From positions 62,001 to 126,000 of the forward strand of contig JAKSLB010000006.1 in NCBI GenBank assembly GCA_024401435.1: a stretch of DNA of 64,000 bases, written 5' to 3'. The notes beneath the pieces were generated by a model. It was not told the DNA's origin and searched no databases. It saw only the letters and a list, made by a program, of their open reading frames with translations. Positions 7,378 to 17,305 of this stretch are shown here, piece by piece. The position numbers were made by a program, and so were the translations under genes. Position 1 is the stretch's first letter; every line of letters starts with the position of its first letter. The stretch comes from Paludibacteraceae bacterium (GTDB taxonomy: Bacteria > Bacteroidota > Bacteroidia > Bacteroidales > Paludibacteraceae).

Positions 7378-8154
7378 ATGAAGAAACATATAGTTGATTT
7401 AAATGTCGTTTCCAATGAGAAATTGGGTGACAAACATATTTTAATGAAACTGACATCGGCATCCCCTTTGCCTGAGATGCGTCCGGGACAGTTTGCGGAG
7501 GTTCGCGTAGATAATTCCAATACTACATTTTTGCGTCGACCTATTTCTATTCATTTTGTGGATAAATTAAAAAATGAGTTGTGGCTTCTTATTCAATTGG
7601 TGGGAGACGGAACCCGTAAGTTATCAACATTGAAAGAAGGAGATGTGCTAAATCTTGTATTACCATTAGGCAATGGCTTTTCTGACCCTCAAGATCAACA
7701 AAAGTCTTTGTTGCTTGTTGGTGGTGGTGTTGGAATTGCGCCACTGCTTGAGTTGGGAAGTTATTTGAAGGGAAAAGGATATCAACCAACATTCCTTTTG
7801 GGCGCACGTTCGGGGAAAGACCTTCTTCAAATGAATGAGTTTGAAAAGATCGGTAAAGTGTTAGTTACCACTGAAGATGGAACATTGGGAGAAAAAGGTT
7901 TTGTAACTAATCATTCCGTTTTAACAAAAGAAAAATTTGATAAGATATATTCATGTGGACCAACTCCGATGATGAAAGCAGTTGCAGCATTTGCGTCACA
8001 ACATTCTATCGATTGCGAAGTTTCTTTGGAGAATAAGATGGCATGTGGGTTGGGTGCTTGTTTGTGTTGCGTGACGGAAACAAAAGAGGGACATAAATGT
8101 GTATGTTCAGATGGTCCGGTGTTTAATATAAAAGATTTAACATGGCAGATTTAA
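7378..8154 (+). CDS. pyrK: Dihydroorotate dehydrogenase B, electron-transfer subunit
   Basis: PyrK carries FAD and a [2Fe-2S] cluster and passes electrons from dihydroorotate via PyrD to NAD+ in pyrimidine synthesis. Starting at 7378 gives 258 residues. The N-terminal FAD barrel contains [11 protein letters not shown] and FLRRPISI. The NAD domain has [16 protein letters not shown] and [12 protein letters not shown]. The C-terminal cluster motif is [29 protein letters not shown], with four suitably spaced cysteines. It overlaps pyrD by 13 nt, which indicates translational coupling of the two subunits. Confidence 0.96.
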   Translation: MKKHIVDLNVVSNEKLGDKHILMKLTSASPLPEMRPGQFAEVRVDNSNTTFLRRPISIHFVDKLKNELWLLIQLVGDGTRKLSTLKEGDVLNLVLPLGNGFSDPQDQQKSLLLVGGGVGIAPLLELGSYLKGKGYQPTFLLGARSGKDLLQMNEFEKIGKVLVTTEDGTLGEKGFVTNHSVLTKEKFDKIYSCGPTPMMKAVAAFASQHSIDCEVSLENKMACGLGACLCCVTETKEGHKCVCSDGPVFNIKDLTWQI

Positions 8155-9053
8155 GTGTGAATATAGGTGGGTTGCAGATGAAAAACCCCGTTATGACCGC
8201 ATCAGGGACATTCGGTTATGGAGAAGAATATGCTGATTTCATCGATATTAGTCAAATAGGTGGCATTATAGTAAAAGGTACAACTTTAGCACATAGAGAA
8301 GGAAATCCTTATCCTCGAATGGCAGAAACTCCTTCTGGTATGTTAAATTGTGTTGGTCTGCAAAATAAGGGTGTGGATTATTTTATTCAGAACATCTATC
8401 CTCGTATCAAGAATATTCAGACGAATATGATTGTGAACGTGTCAGGTGCTTCTGTTGATGATTATGTTGCTACAGCTGAAAAAATCAATGAGTTGGATGA
8501 TATTCGTGCTATTGAATTGAATATCTCTTGTCCAAATGTGAAACAAGGAGGTATGGCTTTCGGTACAACCTGTACGGGTGCAGAATCGGTTGTTTCTGCT
8601 GTGCGAAAAGCCTATAAAAAGACATTAATAGTGAAACTATCTCCAAATGTCACAAATATAGCAGAGATTGCTTTAGCTGTTGAATCAGCAGGAGCTGATA
8701 GTGTGTCACTTATTAATACGTTGATGGGAATGGCTATTGACGCAGAGCGTATGAAACCAGTTTTGTCGACTGTGACTGGTGGCTTGTCGGGTCCTTGTGT
8801 GAAGCCCGTTGCTTTGCGTATGGTATGGCAAGTTTCCAAAGCAGTGAAGATCCCTGTAGTTGGATTAGGTGGTATTATGAATGCTACAGATGCTATTGAG
8901 TTCTTCTTGGCTGGTGCATCTGCTATAGAAATAGGAACTGCTAATTTCATTGATCCGACTGTTACATTGAAGGTGGTTGCTGGTATTAATGACTATTTGG
9001 ATCGTCATGGATTTTCATCTGTGAAGGAAATCGTTGGGGCTTTGAAAATATAA
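8142..9053 (+). CDS. pyrD: Dihydroorotate dehydrogenase B, catalytic subunit
   Basis: Class 1B dihydroorotate dehydrogenase of 303 residues, oxidising dihydroorotate to orotate with FMN. Visible features: [48 protein letters not shown], the substrate loop [15 protein letters not shown] with the catalytic Cys, VKLSPNV, and the FMN-phosphate segment [28 protein letters not shown]. It forms the PyrK-PyrD heterotetramer with the overlapping gene upstream. Confidence 0.97.
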   Translation: MADLSVNIGGLQMKNPVMTASGTFGYGEEYADFIDISQIGGIIVKGTTLAHREGNPYPRMAETPSGMLNCVGLQNKGVDYFIQNIYPRIKNIQTNMIVNVSGASVDDYVATAEKINELDDIRAIELNISCPNVKQGGMAFGTTCTGAESVVSAVRKAYKKTLIVKLSPNVTNIAEIALAVESAGADSVSLINTLMGMAIDAERMKPVLSTVTGGLSGPCVKPVALRMVWQVSKAVKIPVVGLGGIMNATDAIEFFLAGASAIEIGTANFIDPTVTLKVVAGINDYLDRHGFSSVKEIVGALKI

Positions 9054-9059
9054 AAGTAA

Positions 9060-9659
9060 ATGAAGAAGTTTGTTATACCAATAGTTCTATTGTTAGTGGC
9101 TGCTTTTATGGTAGGTTTCTTTGCTTTATATCATAAAGAAGAGATTATACCAGAGGAGAAGTTTACTGTTGTTCGTGTGGATGAATTGCGGATATTGGAT
9201 ATGCCCCAAAGCCAGATTGATTTTTCGCCTATCGTGTCAGCTATCCTATATACGCATTTGAAAGATCATGATTTACATTTAACGCTTCCAGTCTCTGTTT
9301 TGTCGACTCGATTATTAACAACCTCTGATTCTTTGTTTTGTGGCTTTGAGTATAATGGACATAAGATTTATAATCAATTGAATTTTGTCAATTTGAAAGA
9401 ACATGCAGGTGAAGGTTCATTGAGTGTGGGTGAGTACACAAAACAAAAAAACGCATATTTATATTGTTTACAATTGGATTATGATTTGGCAACATTGCTT
9501 TCGAACATGGATGAGATGGAAGTTTTGGATTATGTTGCAAGTATGACATCCATATTAAATGTGAAAGATGTGTTCTTAGGTAAAAATGGAGATCCTCTTA
9601 ATTCCTTTTTACAAGGAACTTGGAAAAATGTTCCTTTGAATACTAATTCTAAGCAATAA
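9060..9659 (+). CDS. Unknown protein with an N-terminal membrane anchor
   Basis: 199 residues that I do not recognise. Residues 4-24 (FVIPIVLLLVAAFMVGFFALY) form one hydrophobic segment, which may be an anchor or an uncleaved signal. The rest is a mixed alpha/beta-looking soluble region starting EEKFTVVRVDELRILDMPQ and would lie in the periplasm. It starts 6 nt after pyrD, so it is probably transcribed with the pyrimidine genes, but nothing ties it functionally to them. No catalytic motif was seen. Confidence 0.7.
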   Translation: MKKFVIPIVLLLVAAFMVGFFALYHKEEIIPEEKFTVVRVDELRILDMPQSQIDFSPIVSAILYTHLKDHDLHLTLPVSVLSTRLLTTSDSLFCGFEYNGHKIYNQLNFVNLKEHAGEGSLSVGEYTKQKNAYLYCLQLDYDLATLLSNMDEMEVLDYVASMTSILNVKDVFLGKNGDPLNSFLQGTWKNVPLNTNSKQ

Positions 9660-9704
9660 TTTATGGGGTCATTATAAATAAAACAATTGGAATAAATCGG
9701 GAAT

Positions 9705-10337
9705 ATGATAAAGAATTTGTTGTTTGATTTTGGTGGTGTGATAATTGATGCGGACTTGGAGGCAGCAAGTGCTCGTTTTAGAGCATTAGGAATGGAGAAT
9801 ATTTCTGATTATTTAAATTTATATAGACAGAAAGGCATATTTCTTGATGTGGAAGAGGGTCATTTAGATCGACAAGGATTTAATGATGCTTTCAGAAAAG
9901 AAGTTGGAAAAAATGTTTCTGACGAAGATATTGAATCGGCATGGCTTGCTATTACAAGAAGAGTTAATGTAGATAAATTGCAATGGATAGAAGCTCATCG
10001 TAATGAATATCATGTTTTTTTGTTGAGTAATATAAATCCATATGTGTTTGAACAGGCAAACACATCAGAATTCTCATCATTAGGAAAACCTCTTTCTTAT
10101 TATTTTGATAAGATGTTTGCATCTTATCAGATGAAGTTAACCAAACCGGGTGTCGAAATCTTTCAGCAAGTTATTTCTGAAGCTCCGTTAAATCCAAGAG
10201 AAACACTATTTGTTGATGATGGCCCTCGTAATATTGAAACGGGAAAGACTCTCGGATTTATCACGTATCAGCCACAGAATGGTGAGAATTGGATTCCATC
10301 AGTTGAAAAGATACTTTTTCAGTATAATGGGAAATAA
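9705..10337 (+). CDS. HAD-superfamily hydrolase (YihX-like)
   Basis: 210 residues. Motif I, LLFDFGGVIIDADL, starts at residue 4 but has Gly-Gly where many phosphatases have the second Asp as DxD; the FGGV(I/L) form is usual for the YihX-like subgroup. Motif II is FLLSNINPYV, motif III the Lys of MKLTKPGVEIFQ, and motif IV ETLFVDDGPRNIETGKTLGF. It is probably a cytoplasmic sugar-phosphate or nucleotide phosphatase. It follows the unknown membrane protein after 45 nt. Confidence 0.9.
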   Translation: MIKNLLFDFGGVIIDADLEAASARFRALGMENISDYLNLYRQKGIFLDVEEGHLDRQGFNDAFRKEVGKNVSDEDIESAWLAITRRVNVDKLQWIEAHRNEYHVFLLSNINPYVFEQANTSEFSSLGKPLSYYFDKMFASYQMKLTKPGVEIFQQVISEAPLNPRETLFVDDGPRNIETGKTLGFITYQPQNGENWIPSVEKILFQYNGK

Positions 10338-10451
10338 AGGTTCGAGAATTTAGTGTGTTTGTCGATAAAAGTGAGAGTTTCGTCGATAAATCGTTAAATA
10401 AAAATTTCTTTTTTTGTAGATTAGCAATTTGTATAGAAATAGAATTTATAT

Positions 10452-11642
10452 ATGGATAAGAAAAAAATTATTTTAATAGCTATTTTAGTGGTAGTGGCTG
10501 CTATCATAGCTTATTTTTTGTTCTTTAAGAAACAACCTCCACGTGCTATTGTGGAGACAGAACCAGTTGAATTGGGTAGAATTACAAATTCGGTAACTGC
10601 TACAGGTACAATAGAACCAGTGACAGAAGTGGAAGTGGGTACTCAAGTGTCTGGAAAAATCGATAAGATATATGTTGATTATAATGCGGTGGTAAAAAAA
10701 GGTCAGTTGTTGGCTGAATTAGATCGTTCAACATTGACAACCTCGTTAAGTGCTGCAAAAACTGATTATTCGACAGCTGTGACAGAATATCAGTATTACG
10801 AAAAAGTATATAATCGTAATAAAACATTACATGATAAAAATTTAATTAGTGATTCTGAATTTGAAGAAGTTGAGTATCAGTATGTTCGTGCAAAAAATGC
10901 AGTGACTAAAAGTAAGTTTGAAGTAGATAGAGCGACTACTAATTTGGGATATGCTACGATTACATCGCCAATTAATGGAGTTGTTTTGTCTGTAGAAGTG
11001 GAAGAAGGACAGACAGTTACTGCATCGATGACAACTCCAACGCTTTTTATCATTGCGGAAAATTTAGTTGATATGCAGGTTGTGGCGAATATAGATGAAG
11101 CAGATATAGGTGATGTGAAACAAGGTCAAAAAGTTGAGTTTACGGTAGACGCATATCCAAATGACCGATTTGAAGGTGTTATTCGTCAAGTTCGTCTAGA
11201 ACCTACAACGACTTCGAATGTTGTTACATATGAAGTGATAGTTGATGCAAAAAATCCAGATTTGAAATTAAAACCAGGATTGACAGCGAATATTTCTATT
11301 TATACGATGGATAAGGATAGTATTGTTACAATTCCTAATAAAGCGCTTCGTTTTCAGATGGAAGAATCGTTGTTACCTCCAGGTATGAAAACAATTCCAT
11401 TATCTCAAGATGAATTACAAGGTGGTCCAACAGTATGGGTTATCACGAGTGATTCTCTTGCAGAACAACGTGTGATAAAAACAGGTGTTACAAATGGTTC
11501 TCGAACAGAAGTTATTTCTGGTTTAAATGTAGGTGAACATTTGATTGTTTCATCTATTGAAGTCAGTGAAATGGCATCTCCTCAGAAAGGCCCTGAAAGT
11601 AATAATCCATTTATGCCGAAACGACCTAATAAGCGTAAATAA
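10452..11642 (+). CDS. Periplasmic adaptor subunit of a MacAB-type efflux system
   Basis: 396 residues: one N-terminal membrane span (residues about 4-24, IILIAILVVVAAIIAYFLFF), a lipoyl/barrel-sandwich half-motif (VTATGTIEPVTEVEVGTQVSGKIDKIYVDYNAVVKKGQLLAELD), a coiled-coil hairpin (about 95-165), the second lipoyl half (ATITSPINGVVLSVEVEEGQTV) and a beta-barrel plus membrane-proximal domain. It should link the inner-membrane MacB-type transporter encoded next to it to an outer-membrane factor, which is not in this cluster. First gene of a three-gene operon. The upstream region contains GTCGATAAA twice (10371 and 10384 regions). Confidence 0.93.
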   Translation: MDKKKIILIAILVVVAAIIAYFLFFKKQPPRAIVETEPVELGRITNSVTATGTIEPVTEVEVGTQVSGKIDKIYVDYNAVVKKGQLLAELDRSTLTTSLSAAKTDYSTAVTEYQYYEKVYNRNKTLHDKNLISDSEFEEVEYQYVRAKNAVTKSKFEVDRATTNLGYATITSPINGVVLSVEVEEGQTVTASMTTPTLFIIAENLVDMQVVANIDEADIGDVKQGQKVEFTVDAYPNDRFEGVIRQVRLEPTTTSNVVTYEVIVDAKNPDLKLKPGLTANISIYTMDKDSIVTIPNKALRFQMEESLLPPGMKTIPLSQDELQGGPTVWVITSDSLAEQRVIKTGVTNGSRTEVISGLNVGEHLIVSSIEVSEMASPQKGPESNNPFMPKRPNKRK

Positions 11643-11662
11643 AATACATACGTGATAGTATT

Positions 11663-12418
11663 ATGGATCAAAGAAATAAAAAACCGATTATTCAACTCAA
11701 TAATATTCGTCGTGACTTTCAAGTAGGTGATGAAGTTGTGCATGCTTTGCGTGGTGTTACTTTTACCATCTACGAAGGTGAGTTTGTGACGATTATGGGA
11801 ACATCTGGATCAGGAAAATCCACTTTGTTGAACACGTTGGGATGTCTGGATACACCAACATCAGGAGAATATTACTTAGATGGTGTTGAAGTTCGTACAA
11901 TGAGTAAAAATAATCGTGCATTGCTTAGAAATAGAAAGATTGGTTTTGTCTTTCAAAATTATAATTTGTTGGCCAAAACAACTTCTATAGAAAATGTGGA
12001 ATTGCCTTTGATGTATAATTCATCCGTTTCAGATGAACAGCGAAGAGAAAAAGCAATTGCATGTTTGAAAGCTGTAGGTTTAGGGGAACGTTTGAATCAC
12101 AAGTCTAATCAGATGTCTGGTGGTCAGCAACAACGTGTGGCGATTGCACGTGCGTTGGTGAATGATCCTGTTATTATTTTGGCAGACGAGGCGACAGGTA
12201 ATTTGGATACGAAGACATCTTTTGAAATATTAGTTCTTTTCCAGGAACTTTATGCAAAAGGTAGAACAATCATATTTGTTACACACAATCCAGAATTGTC
12301 TCAGTATAGTAGTCGAAATATTGTTTTACGAGATGGTCATGTTGTGGAAGATACGGTAAATACGAATATTGCTTCTGCTAAAACAGCATTAGCAAATTTG
12401 CCCCAAACGGATGATTAA
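11663..12418 (+). CDS. ABC transporter ATPase, MacB/LolD type
   Basis: 251 residues. Walker A is GTSGSGKSTLLN, the Q-loop lies in VFQNYNLLAKTT, the signature is MSGGQQQRVAIARAL, Walker B is VIILADEATGNLD, and the switch His is in VTHNPEL. The GDEVVHALRGV opening is typical of ATPases partnering MacB-like permeases. It is encoded separately from the permease, unlike E. coli MacB where both are fused. It sits between its adaptor and permease with spacings of about 20 nt. Confidence 0.95.
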   Translation: MDQRNKKPIIQLNNIRRDFQVGDEVVHALRGVTFTIYEGEFVTIMGTSGSGKSTLLNTLGCLDTPTSGEYYLDGVEVRTMSKNNRALLRNRKIGFVFQNYNLLAKTTSIENVELPLMYNSSVSDEQRREKAIACLKAVGLGERLNHKSNQMSGGQQQRVAIARALVNDPVIILADEATGNLDTKTSFEILVLFQELYAKGRTIIFVTHNPELSQYSSRNIVLRDGHVVEDTVNTNIASAKTALANLPQTDD

Positions 12419-12435
12419 TTCAAAAAGAAGAAAAA

Positions 12436-13665
12436 ATGAATTTTACGAATCTATTAAAGATAGCATTAAGAGCTATTGGAAATAATAAATTACGTTCATT
12501 CCTAACAATGTTAGGTATCATCATTGGTGTTGGTTCCGTGATTGCCATGTTGGCTATTGGTCAGGGATCCAAACAAAGCATACAAGCACAGATTTCCGAG
12601 ATGGGATCTAATATGATTATGATTAATCCTGGAAATCGTGATAAAGCGGGAGGTGGTGTACGTATGAATCGTACAGATATGCAAACATTGAAGAACGAAG
12701 ATTTTGAAGCAATTCAAAGTAAATGTACACGTTATGTTTCTTATTTGTCGCCAATTGTCAGTGGAAGTGGACAGTTTATTAATGGAAATAATAACTATCC
12801 AAGTTCAATGACAGGTGTTTCTCAAGATTATTTGGAAATTCGTAAATTGACAATCTCAGAAGGTGATTTGTTCACAGATCAAGATATTAAATCATCTGCC
12901 AAAGTATGTGTGATTGGAAAAACTATTGTAGATAATTTATTCCCTGATCAAGAAAACCCAATAGGGAAGACAATTCGTTTTAATAAAATTCCATTTACTG
13001 TGATTGGAGTATTGACACCGAAAGGGTATAATAGTATGGGACAAGATCAGGATGATGTAGTCCTAGCACCTTATACAACCGTTCAAAAGCGTGTCTCTGC
13101 TATTACATATTTAAATGGAATTTATGCATCTGCTAAATCGGAAGCTTTAACAAATAAGGCAGTTGAGGAAATTACGGAGGTGTTAAGAACTAGCCATAAG
13201 TTGAAAGAATTTGATGATGATGATTTCTCTGTTCGTTCACAAGAAGAGTTAAGTTCCATGATGACCTCTACCTCGGATATGATGACTAAATTATTAGCAT
13301 GTATAGCTGGAATTTCATTGATCGTAGGTGGTATTGGAATTATGAATATTATGTATGTTTCTGTTACGGAACGTACGCGTGAGATCGGACTTCGAATGTC
13401 TGTGGGTGCAAGAGGAATCGATATACTTTCACAATTCTTGATTGAAGCCATTTTGATTAGTGTTACAGGTGGTATTATTGGTATCTTCTTGGGCGTTGGC
13501 GCCTCGTATATATTAAAGTTCTTTTTAAATTGGCCTATATATATACAAGGTTATTCTGTTGTTCTTTCGTTTTTGGTATGTACGATGACAGGTGTTCTTT
13601 TTGGATGGTATCCTGCGAAAAGAGCATCTGAGTTGGATCCAATAGAGGCAATTCGTTACGAGTAA
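12436..13665 (+). CDS. ABC transporter permease, MacB type
   Basis: 409 residues: TM1 near the N-terminus (KLRSFLTMLGIIIGVGSVIAMLAIG), a periplasmic MacB core domain (about 45-270) and three C-terminal helices of FtsX type including LIVGGIGIMNIMYVSVTERTREIGLRMSVGA and the end GWYPAKRASELDPIEAIRYE. With the adaptor and ATPase it forms a tripartite exporter or mechanotransducer. The substrate (macrolide, peptide, lipid or other) cannot be told from sequence. Confidence 0.95.
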   Translation: MNFTNLLKIALRAIGNNKLRSFLTMLGIIIGVGSVIAMLAIGQGSKQSIQAQISEMGSNMIMINPGNRDKAGGGVRMNRTDMQTLKNEDFEAIQSKCTRYVSYLSPIVSGSGQFINGNNNYPSSMTGVSQDYLEIRKLTISEGDLFTDQDIKSSAKVCVIGKTIVDNLFPDQENPIGKTIRFNKIPFTVIGVLTPKGYNSMGQDQDDVVLAPYTTVQKRVSAITYLNGIYASAKSEALTNKAVEEITEVLRTSHKLKEFDDDDFSVRSQEELSSMMTSTSDMMTKLLACIAGISLIVGGIGIMNIMYVSVTERTREIGLRMSVGARGIDILSQFLIEAILISVTGGIIGIFLGVGASYILKFFLNWPIYIQGYSVVLSFLVCTMTGVLFGWYPAKRASELDPIEAIRYE

Positions 13666-13686
13666 AAGAAAAAAATAGTATTGAGG

Positions 13687-13720
13687 AATGGGATGTGACG
13701 TGGTTGCATCCCATTTTTTT
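13687..13720. terminator. Terminator after the MacAB-type operon
   Basis: AATGGGATG and CATCCCATT form a stem, followed by TTTTTT. It lies between the rightward permease and the leftward glycosylase gene and can serve the + strand. Confidence 0.75.
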
Positions 13721-14285
13721 ATAAGTCTTTGAGAAATTTGTAAAATTCAGCTTTCTTTTCTAAAGAAAGAGGGTAGGCCCTGGAAGATGAAACAAGTCTG
13801 TAAAATTTGATATTTCTGTTCTCAAATTGGAATTCTACAAATTGATTCGTTGCTGGTGGTTTTATCCCTATTATATCACCAAGTGTTGTTGAGGCTTTTT
13901 CTCCTGTTGTGATAATCGTATGGCAAGTAGGCATTTTCCTTAAATGTGAAAATATATCTTGTTGTTCAATGATTTCTAAAAATTTATCGGAGGCATTATC
14001 TTTTAGCCTTCTTACTTTTTCGGCTGTGTCGCTTAACGCAATCCCTTTATTGGATAAAAATTGAATTATTTTTTCTTTGTCAAAACGCTTTTCTGTAGGA
14101 ATAGTGAAATAATCTTTGTCATGAAAGAAAACTATACCCAAAATTCTCCACATGTCATTTTGCCAATTAGGGTAATAAAAATCCATTGACCATCTGTTTT
14201 GAGATGGAGGGAAACTACCTAACATGAGTACTTTTGCGTTTGAAGGAAGAAAAGGTTCTAATGGGTGAGATTCACAATTAGTCAT
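13719..14285 (-). CDS. Uracil-DNA-glycosylase-superfamily protein
   Basis: 188 residues. The early motif VLMLGSFPPS is the GxxPG-like active-site loop of the Mug/TDG and related uracil-DNA glycosylase superfamily. It is followed by DFYYPNWQNDMWRILG, with the aromatic base-stacking region, and by the C-terminal strand RLVSSSRAYPLS in the position of the (H/N)PS loop. Conserved Asn/Asp residues of classical Mug are not exact, so mismatch base excision is likely but unproven. It overlaps the acidic gene upstream by 8 nt. Confidence 0.75.
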   Translation of the reverse strand: MTNCESHPLEPFLPSNAKVLMLGSFPPSQNRWSMDFYYPNWQNDMWRILGIVFFHDKDYFTIPTEKRFDKEKIIQFLSNKGIALSDTAEKVRRLKDNASDKFLEIIEQQDIFSHLRKMPTCHTIITTGEKASTTLGDIIGIKPPATNQFVEFQFENRNIKFYRLVSSSRAYPLSLEKKAEFYKFLKDL

Positions 14286-14595
14286 AGATTCCTTCTTCCT
14301 GATTGTATTGGTATTCTAAATCAAGGATTTCGTCTATTTGATTATCTGTTAGGGCAAAAGATGTGTGTGAAAGTTTGTCTTTGATAAATTGACTCATTTC
14401 TATTTCGTCAATTTCTATTTCTTCATCTCCATCTTTGTCATCAGATAGAAATCCTTTTGATTCATAATAATCTAACATGAAATCAAGCACAGTTTCAATC
14501 ACTTCGCTTGTCACTTTTTTCTTGTTTTCTTGAGAGATGTTTTTCAGGATGAAATTAATCATCTCTTTATCTTCTCCAAATCCTAATTCGTCCAT
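14278..14595 (-). CDS. Small acidic protein of unknown function
   Basis: 105 residues, strongly acidic (runs such as DDKDGDEEIEIDEIEM), predicted helical, with no signal or membrane span. It is translationally coupled (8-nt overlap) to the downstream glycosylase-like gene. A CAAAGTTA (minus-strand TAACTTTG) -7 box lies at 14644-14651. I do not recognise a family; a DNA-mimic or partner role would be speculation. Confidence 0.7.
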   Translation of the reverse strand: MDELGFGEDKEMINFILKNISQENKKKVTSEVIETVLDFMLDYYESKGFLSDDKDGDEEIEIDEIEMSQFIKDKLSHTSFALTDNQIDEILDLEYQYNQEEGIYD

Positions 14596-14643
14596 TTTAT
14601 TTTCGCTTAAAAAAAACGTGAGTCTGTTGAATTTTTAATTATT

Positions 14644-14651
14644 CAAAGTTA
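14644..14651 (-). promoter_or_regulatory. -7 box TAACTTTG for the acidic protein-glycosylase pair
   Basis: Perfect TAnnTTTG match on the minus strand, about 49 nt before the ATG at 14595. Confidence 0.4.
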
Positions 14652-14691
14652 TGTTTTTTTTGAGAAATAAATTGTTTATCATAAAAAAATA

Positions 14692-14700
14692 TATATTTGT
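14692..14700 (+). promoter_or_regulatory. -7 box TATATTTGT for the M6 protease
   Basis: Perfect TAnnTTTG match. It places transcription start near 14707, so translation should start at 14729 rather than 14651. Confidence 0.45.
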
Positions 14701-14728
14701 TTCCTATAAAATTCTTACGATTCGTACT

Positions 14729-17251
14729 ATGAGAACACTAAAATATATATTATCAATTTTAATTTATTGTGTCTCCTTGTCAGTTATGGCAAGAACTTAC
14801 AATGGTACGCCTCATCGTTTTCTTCAGCCTGATAGTTCATCAGTTACTGTATATTTATATGGAACAGATTTATATATAGATGCAGAAAGTGAAGATCATT
14901 ATACTTTGATCCGAGATGAAAATAGTGGATATGTTTGTTATGCCTTACTTTCTTCCGATAGTTGTCATTATGCGTCTACAGGCATAGTATACAAAGGAGG
15001 AGAAACACCACAAACAGTGAAGTCTATTCTTAAACCACGAATTCGCTTGTCTAAAGTTGGACGAGAGACTATTATTAAGCAAAAGAAAGCTAAATTGGGA
15101 GGAGAACCACAAGCTACATTAAAAGCTGCAAATGTAGAAACAGCCACAACACTACCTGATACGATATATGGTGTGTGCGTTTTAATTGATTTTTCTGATG
15201 TGAAATCAGATGTTTCACGAGACCAAATTGAAGTGTTCTTAAATTCTGATAATGAAACAGTATTTGGAAATGCGATGTCTATAAAACGCTATTTCTCATG
15301 GATATCAGGAGGAAAATTAACATATATAAATTATGTGCCTGCTAAATTTTATACCGCTCCTAATACAAAGGAATATTACTCTCCTAAAAGTGCAACAGAT
15401 TATACAACAGATAGAATATATCCTATTGTAGAGGCAGCTTTAAAATCTTATAGGAAAGAAATAGATGGTTTTGACTTGTCGGATCTTACGTTGCGTAGTA
15501 ACTCTAGAAGTTTATATGCGATAAATATTTTGTATGCAGGACATTGTGATAATGAATGGGCAACGGGATTATGGCCACATCAATCATCTTATCCATTTAA
15601 TATTTTAGGAAGTAGATTTGTTTATCATCCTTATCAGATGACAGATATAGATACAGAACTTAGCATGGGTACATTCGTTCATGAAAATGGTCATTTGGTA
15701 TGTGATTGGCCGGACTATTATTCGTATGATGATCATCATGATAATAATGCGGAGGATTATAATGTGGCAGATGCCTTTTGGATTTCAAATGAAAAGAATC
15801 CTCCATATCCTAATGCATGGGCGTTAGATAATATGGGATGGTTGACGAATAAAATTGATATAACGGATATCCATGATGGAAGAATAATTACATTAAAACA
15901 AGAATGTGGAAGTGCAGCTGTGTACAATGGTTCTGGAACAGGTAAAAATGAACGATATTACATTGAGGTTAGAGATAAACAGTTCAAAACGTGGTCGAAT
16001 AGAGATAAGGGTATTTATATATGGCATTATAATTCCAAAGGGGATAATTGCAAGGAAGGTAATCCAGAGTTGTTGGATTGTCGTCCTGCGACGAGCAATA
16101 ATCCGTTTTGGACATCTACGAATGGTCCGAAAGTGTTTGATGACAATTCAAAACCAAGTGCTAAATGGGTCGATGGTTCTAATTCAGGTCTTTATTTGTG
16201 GGATTTTAGTCCCTATTCTACCACTATGACGTTCCGTTGTGGTGAAAAAATAGAAATCCCAGAATTTTTAACACAAGAGCTAATTAAGGGAGGTGTCGAT
16301 AATGAGTATTATGACAGTATAGTTGTGCAAGGTGGTGAAGCTCCCTATTTTTATTCGATAAAAGAAGGATCTTTGCCAGAGGGCTTGCAGCTTAGTCAGA
16401 CGGGTGTGATTTCTGGAATTCCAACAGAAGAAGGTGTTTATAATATTGAAATACTTTTATCTGATATGGAAGGAAATAATGTAACGAAAGAATTTTCGAT
16501 AGAGATAGCAACTTCCACTCCATATGAAGATGTTATTACAATACCAGGGAAAATTGAAATGGAGAAATTTGATAATGGAGGAGATAATGTTGCGTACTAT
16601 GATGTCGATGAAAGAAATGAAGGTACTTCAATTCGGGAAGATAATGCGAATGTTTATATTCAGGCTTTCCGAAGTAGTGTAGGTTATTCTATTATGCAGA
16701 CGACACCTGGTGAATGGACTCAGTATAGTGTGAAAGTGGAAAAATCGGGTGTGTATAGGGTTACATTCCGACATTCAACGACAAATGATGCTAAAGTTTC
16801 GATATTCAAGGATGGTGAAAATGTTGGTTCTGTTTCTCTTAGAGGTGTATTAGGTGCACAAGGAACTAGTAATTCCAGAGGATATACGACATCATCTTCT
16901 ACCGTCACTTTAAATAAGGGTGAGTATAAATTGAAGTTCGTGTTCGAGTCTTCGACGAATGTTAATACGAAACTTTATACAGATTATGTTAATTTTGAAT
17001 TGGAGGAAGAGTTTACTGATGTATTCGATTTTAGTCATATGTGCGAATTAAATACATGTGGTAAAGATTTCACAATCAATTCTGATTGTTGGAAGATGGC
17101 TGAAGTATATTCCATTGATGGAACATTGATAGAGTCTATTGACCTCACGTCGCAATCATCATTTGGATCGTATTATCCTGATGGTATTTATGTGATAAAA
17201 TTATATTCGGATAATACTTGTGAAACTCGAAAAATAATTAAGCTGAAATAG
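14729..17251 (+). CDS. Secreted M6-family metalloprotease with CBM6-like domain and T9SS sorting tail
   Basis: About 840 residues from the ATG at 14729. The N-terminus (TLKYILSILIYCVSLSVMA) is a signal peptide. The catalytic zinc motif FVHENGHLVCDWPDYY, about residue 316, matches the HExGHxxxxPD pattern of M6 (immune inhibitor A) proteases. Then follow a putative-Ig cadherin-like repeat (YFYSIKEGSLPEGLQLSQTGVISGIPTEEG), a CBM6-like beta-sandwich (IPGKIEMEKFDNGGDNVAYYD to YTDYVNFELE), and a C-terminal domain ending SYYPDGIYVIKLYSDN...KIIKLK that resembles T9SS type A sorting signals. It is predicted to be exported across the outer membrane and to act on extracellular protein or glycoprotein. 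Confidence 0.9.
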   Translation: MRTLKYILSILIYCVSLSVMARTYNGTPHRFLQPDSSSVTVYLYGTDLYIDAESEDHYTLIRDENSGYVCYALLSSDSCHYASTGIVYKGGETPQTVKSILKPRIRLSKVGRETIIKQKKAKLGGEPQATLKAANVETATTLPDTIYGVCVLIDFSDVKSDVSRDQIEVFLNSDNETVFGNAMSIKRYFSWISGGKLTYINYVPAKFYTAPNTKEYYSPKSATDYTTDRIYPIVEAALKSYRKEIDGFDLSDLTLRSNSRSLYAINILYAGHCDNEWATGLWPHQSSYPFNILGSRFVYHPYQMTDIDTELSMGTFVHENGHLVCDWPDYYSYDDHHDNNAEDYNVADAFWISNEKNPPYPNAWALDNMGWLTNKIDITDIHDGRIITLKQECGSAAVYNGSGTGKNERYYIEVRDKQFKTWSNRDKGIYIWHYNSKGDNCKEGNPELLDCRPATSNNPFWTSTNGPKVFDDNSKPSAKWVDGSNSGLYLWDFSPYSTTMTFRCGEKIEIPEFLTQELIKGGVDNEYYDSIVVQGGEAPYFYSIKEGSLPEGLQLSQTGVISGIPTEEGVYNIEILLSDMEGNNVTKEFSIEIATSTPYEDVITIPGKIEMEKFDNGGDNVAYYDVDERNEGTSIREDNANVYIQAFRSSVGYSIMQTTPGEWTQYSVKVEKSGVYRVTFRHSTTNDAKVSIFKDGENVGSVSLRGVLGAQGTSNSRGYTTSSSTVTLNKGEYKLKFVFESSTNVNTKLYTDYVNFELEEEFTDVFDFSHMCELNTCGKDFTINSDCWKMAEVYSIDGTLIESIDLTSQSSFGSYYPDGIYVIKLYSDNTCETRKIIKLK

Positions 17252-17256
17252 TGGCA

Positions 17257-17288
17257 TAAAAAAAGGCAGAGTTGTTTCTGCCTTTTTT
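17257..17288. terminator. Bidirectional terminator between protease and nfo
   Basis: AAAAAAAGGCAGA and TCTGCCTTTTTT with a small GTTGTT loop; it serves both convergent genes. Confidence 0.75.
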
Positions 17289-17305
17289 ATGTTCTTTGTT
17301 TTTTA

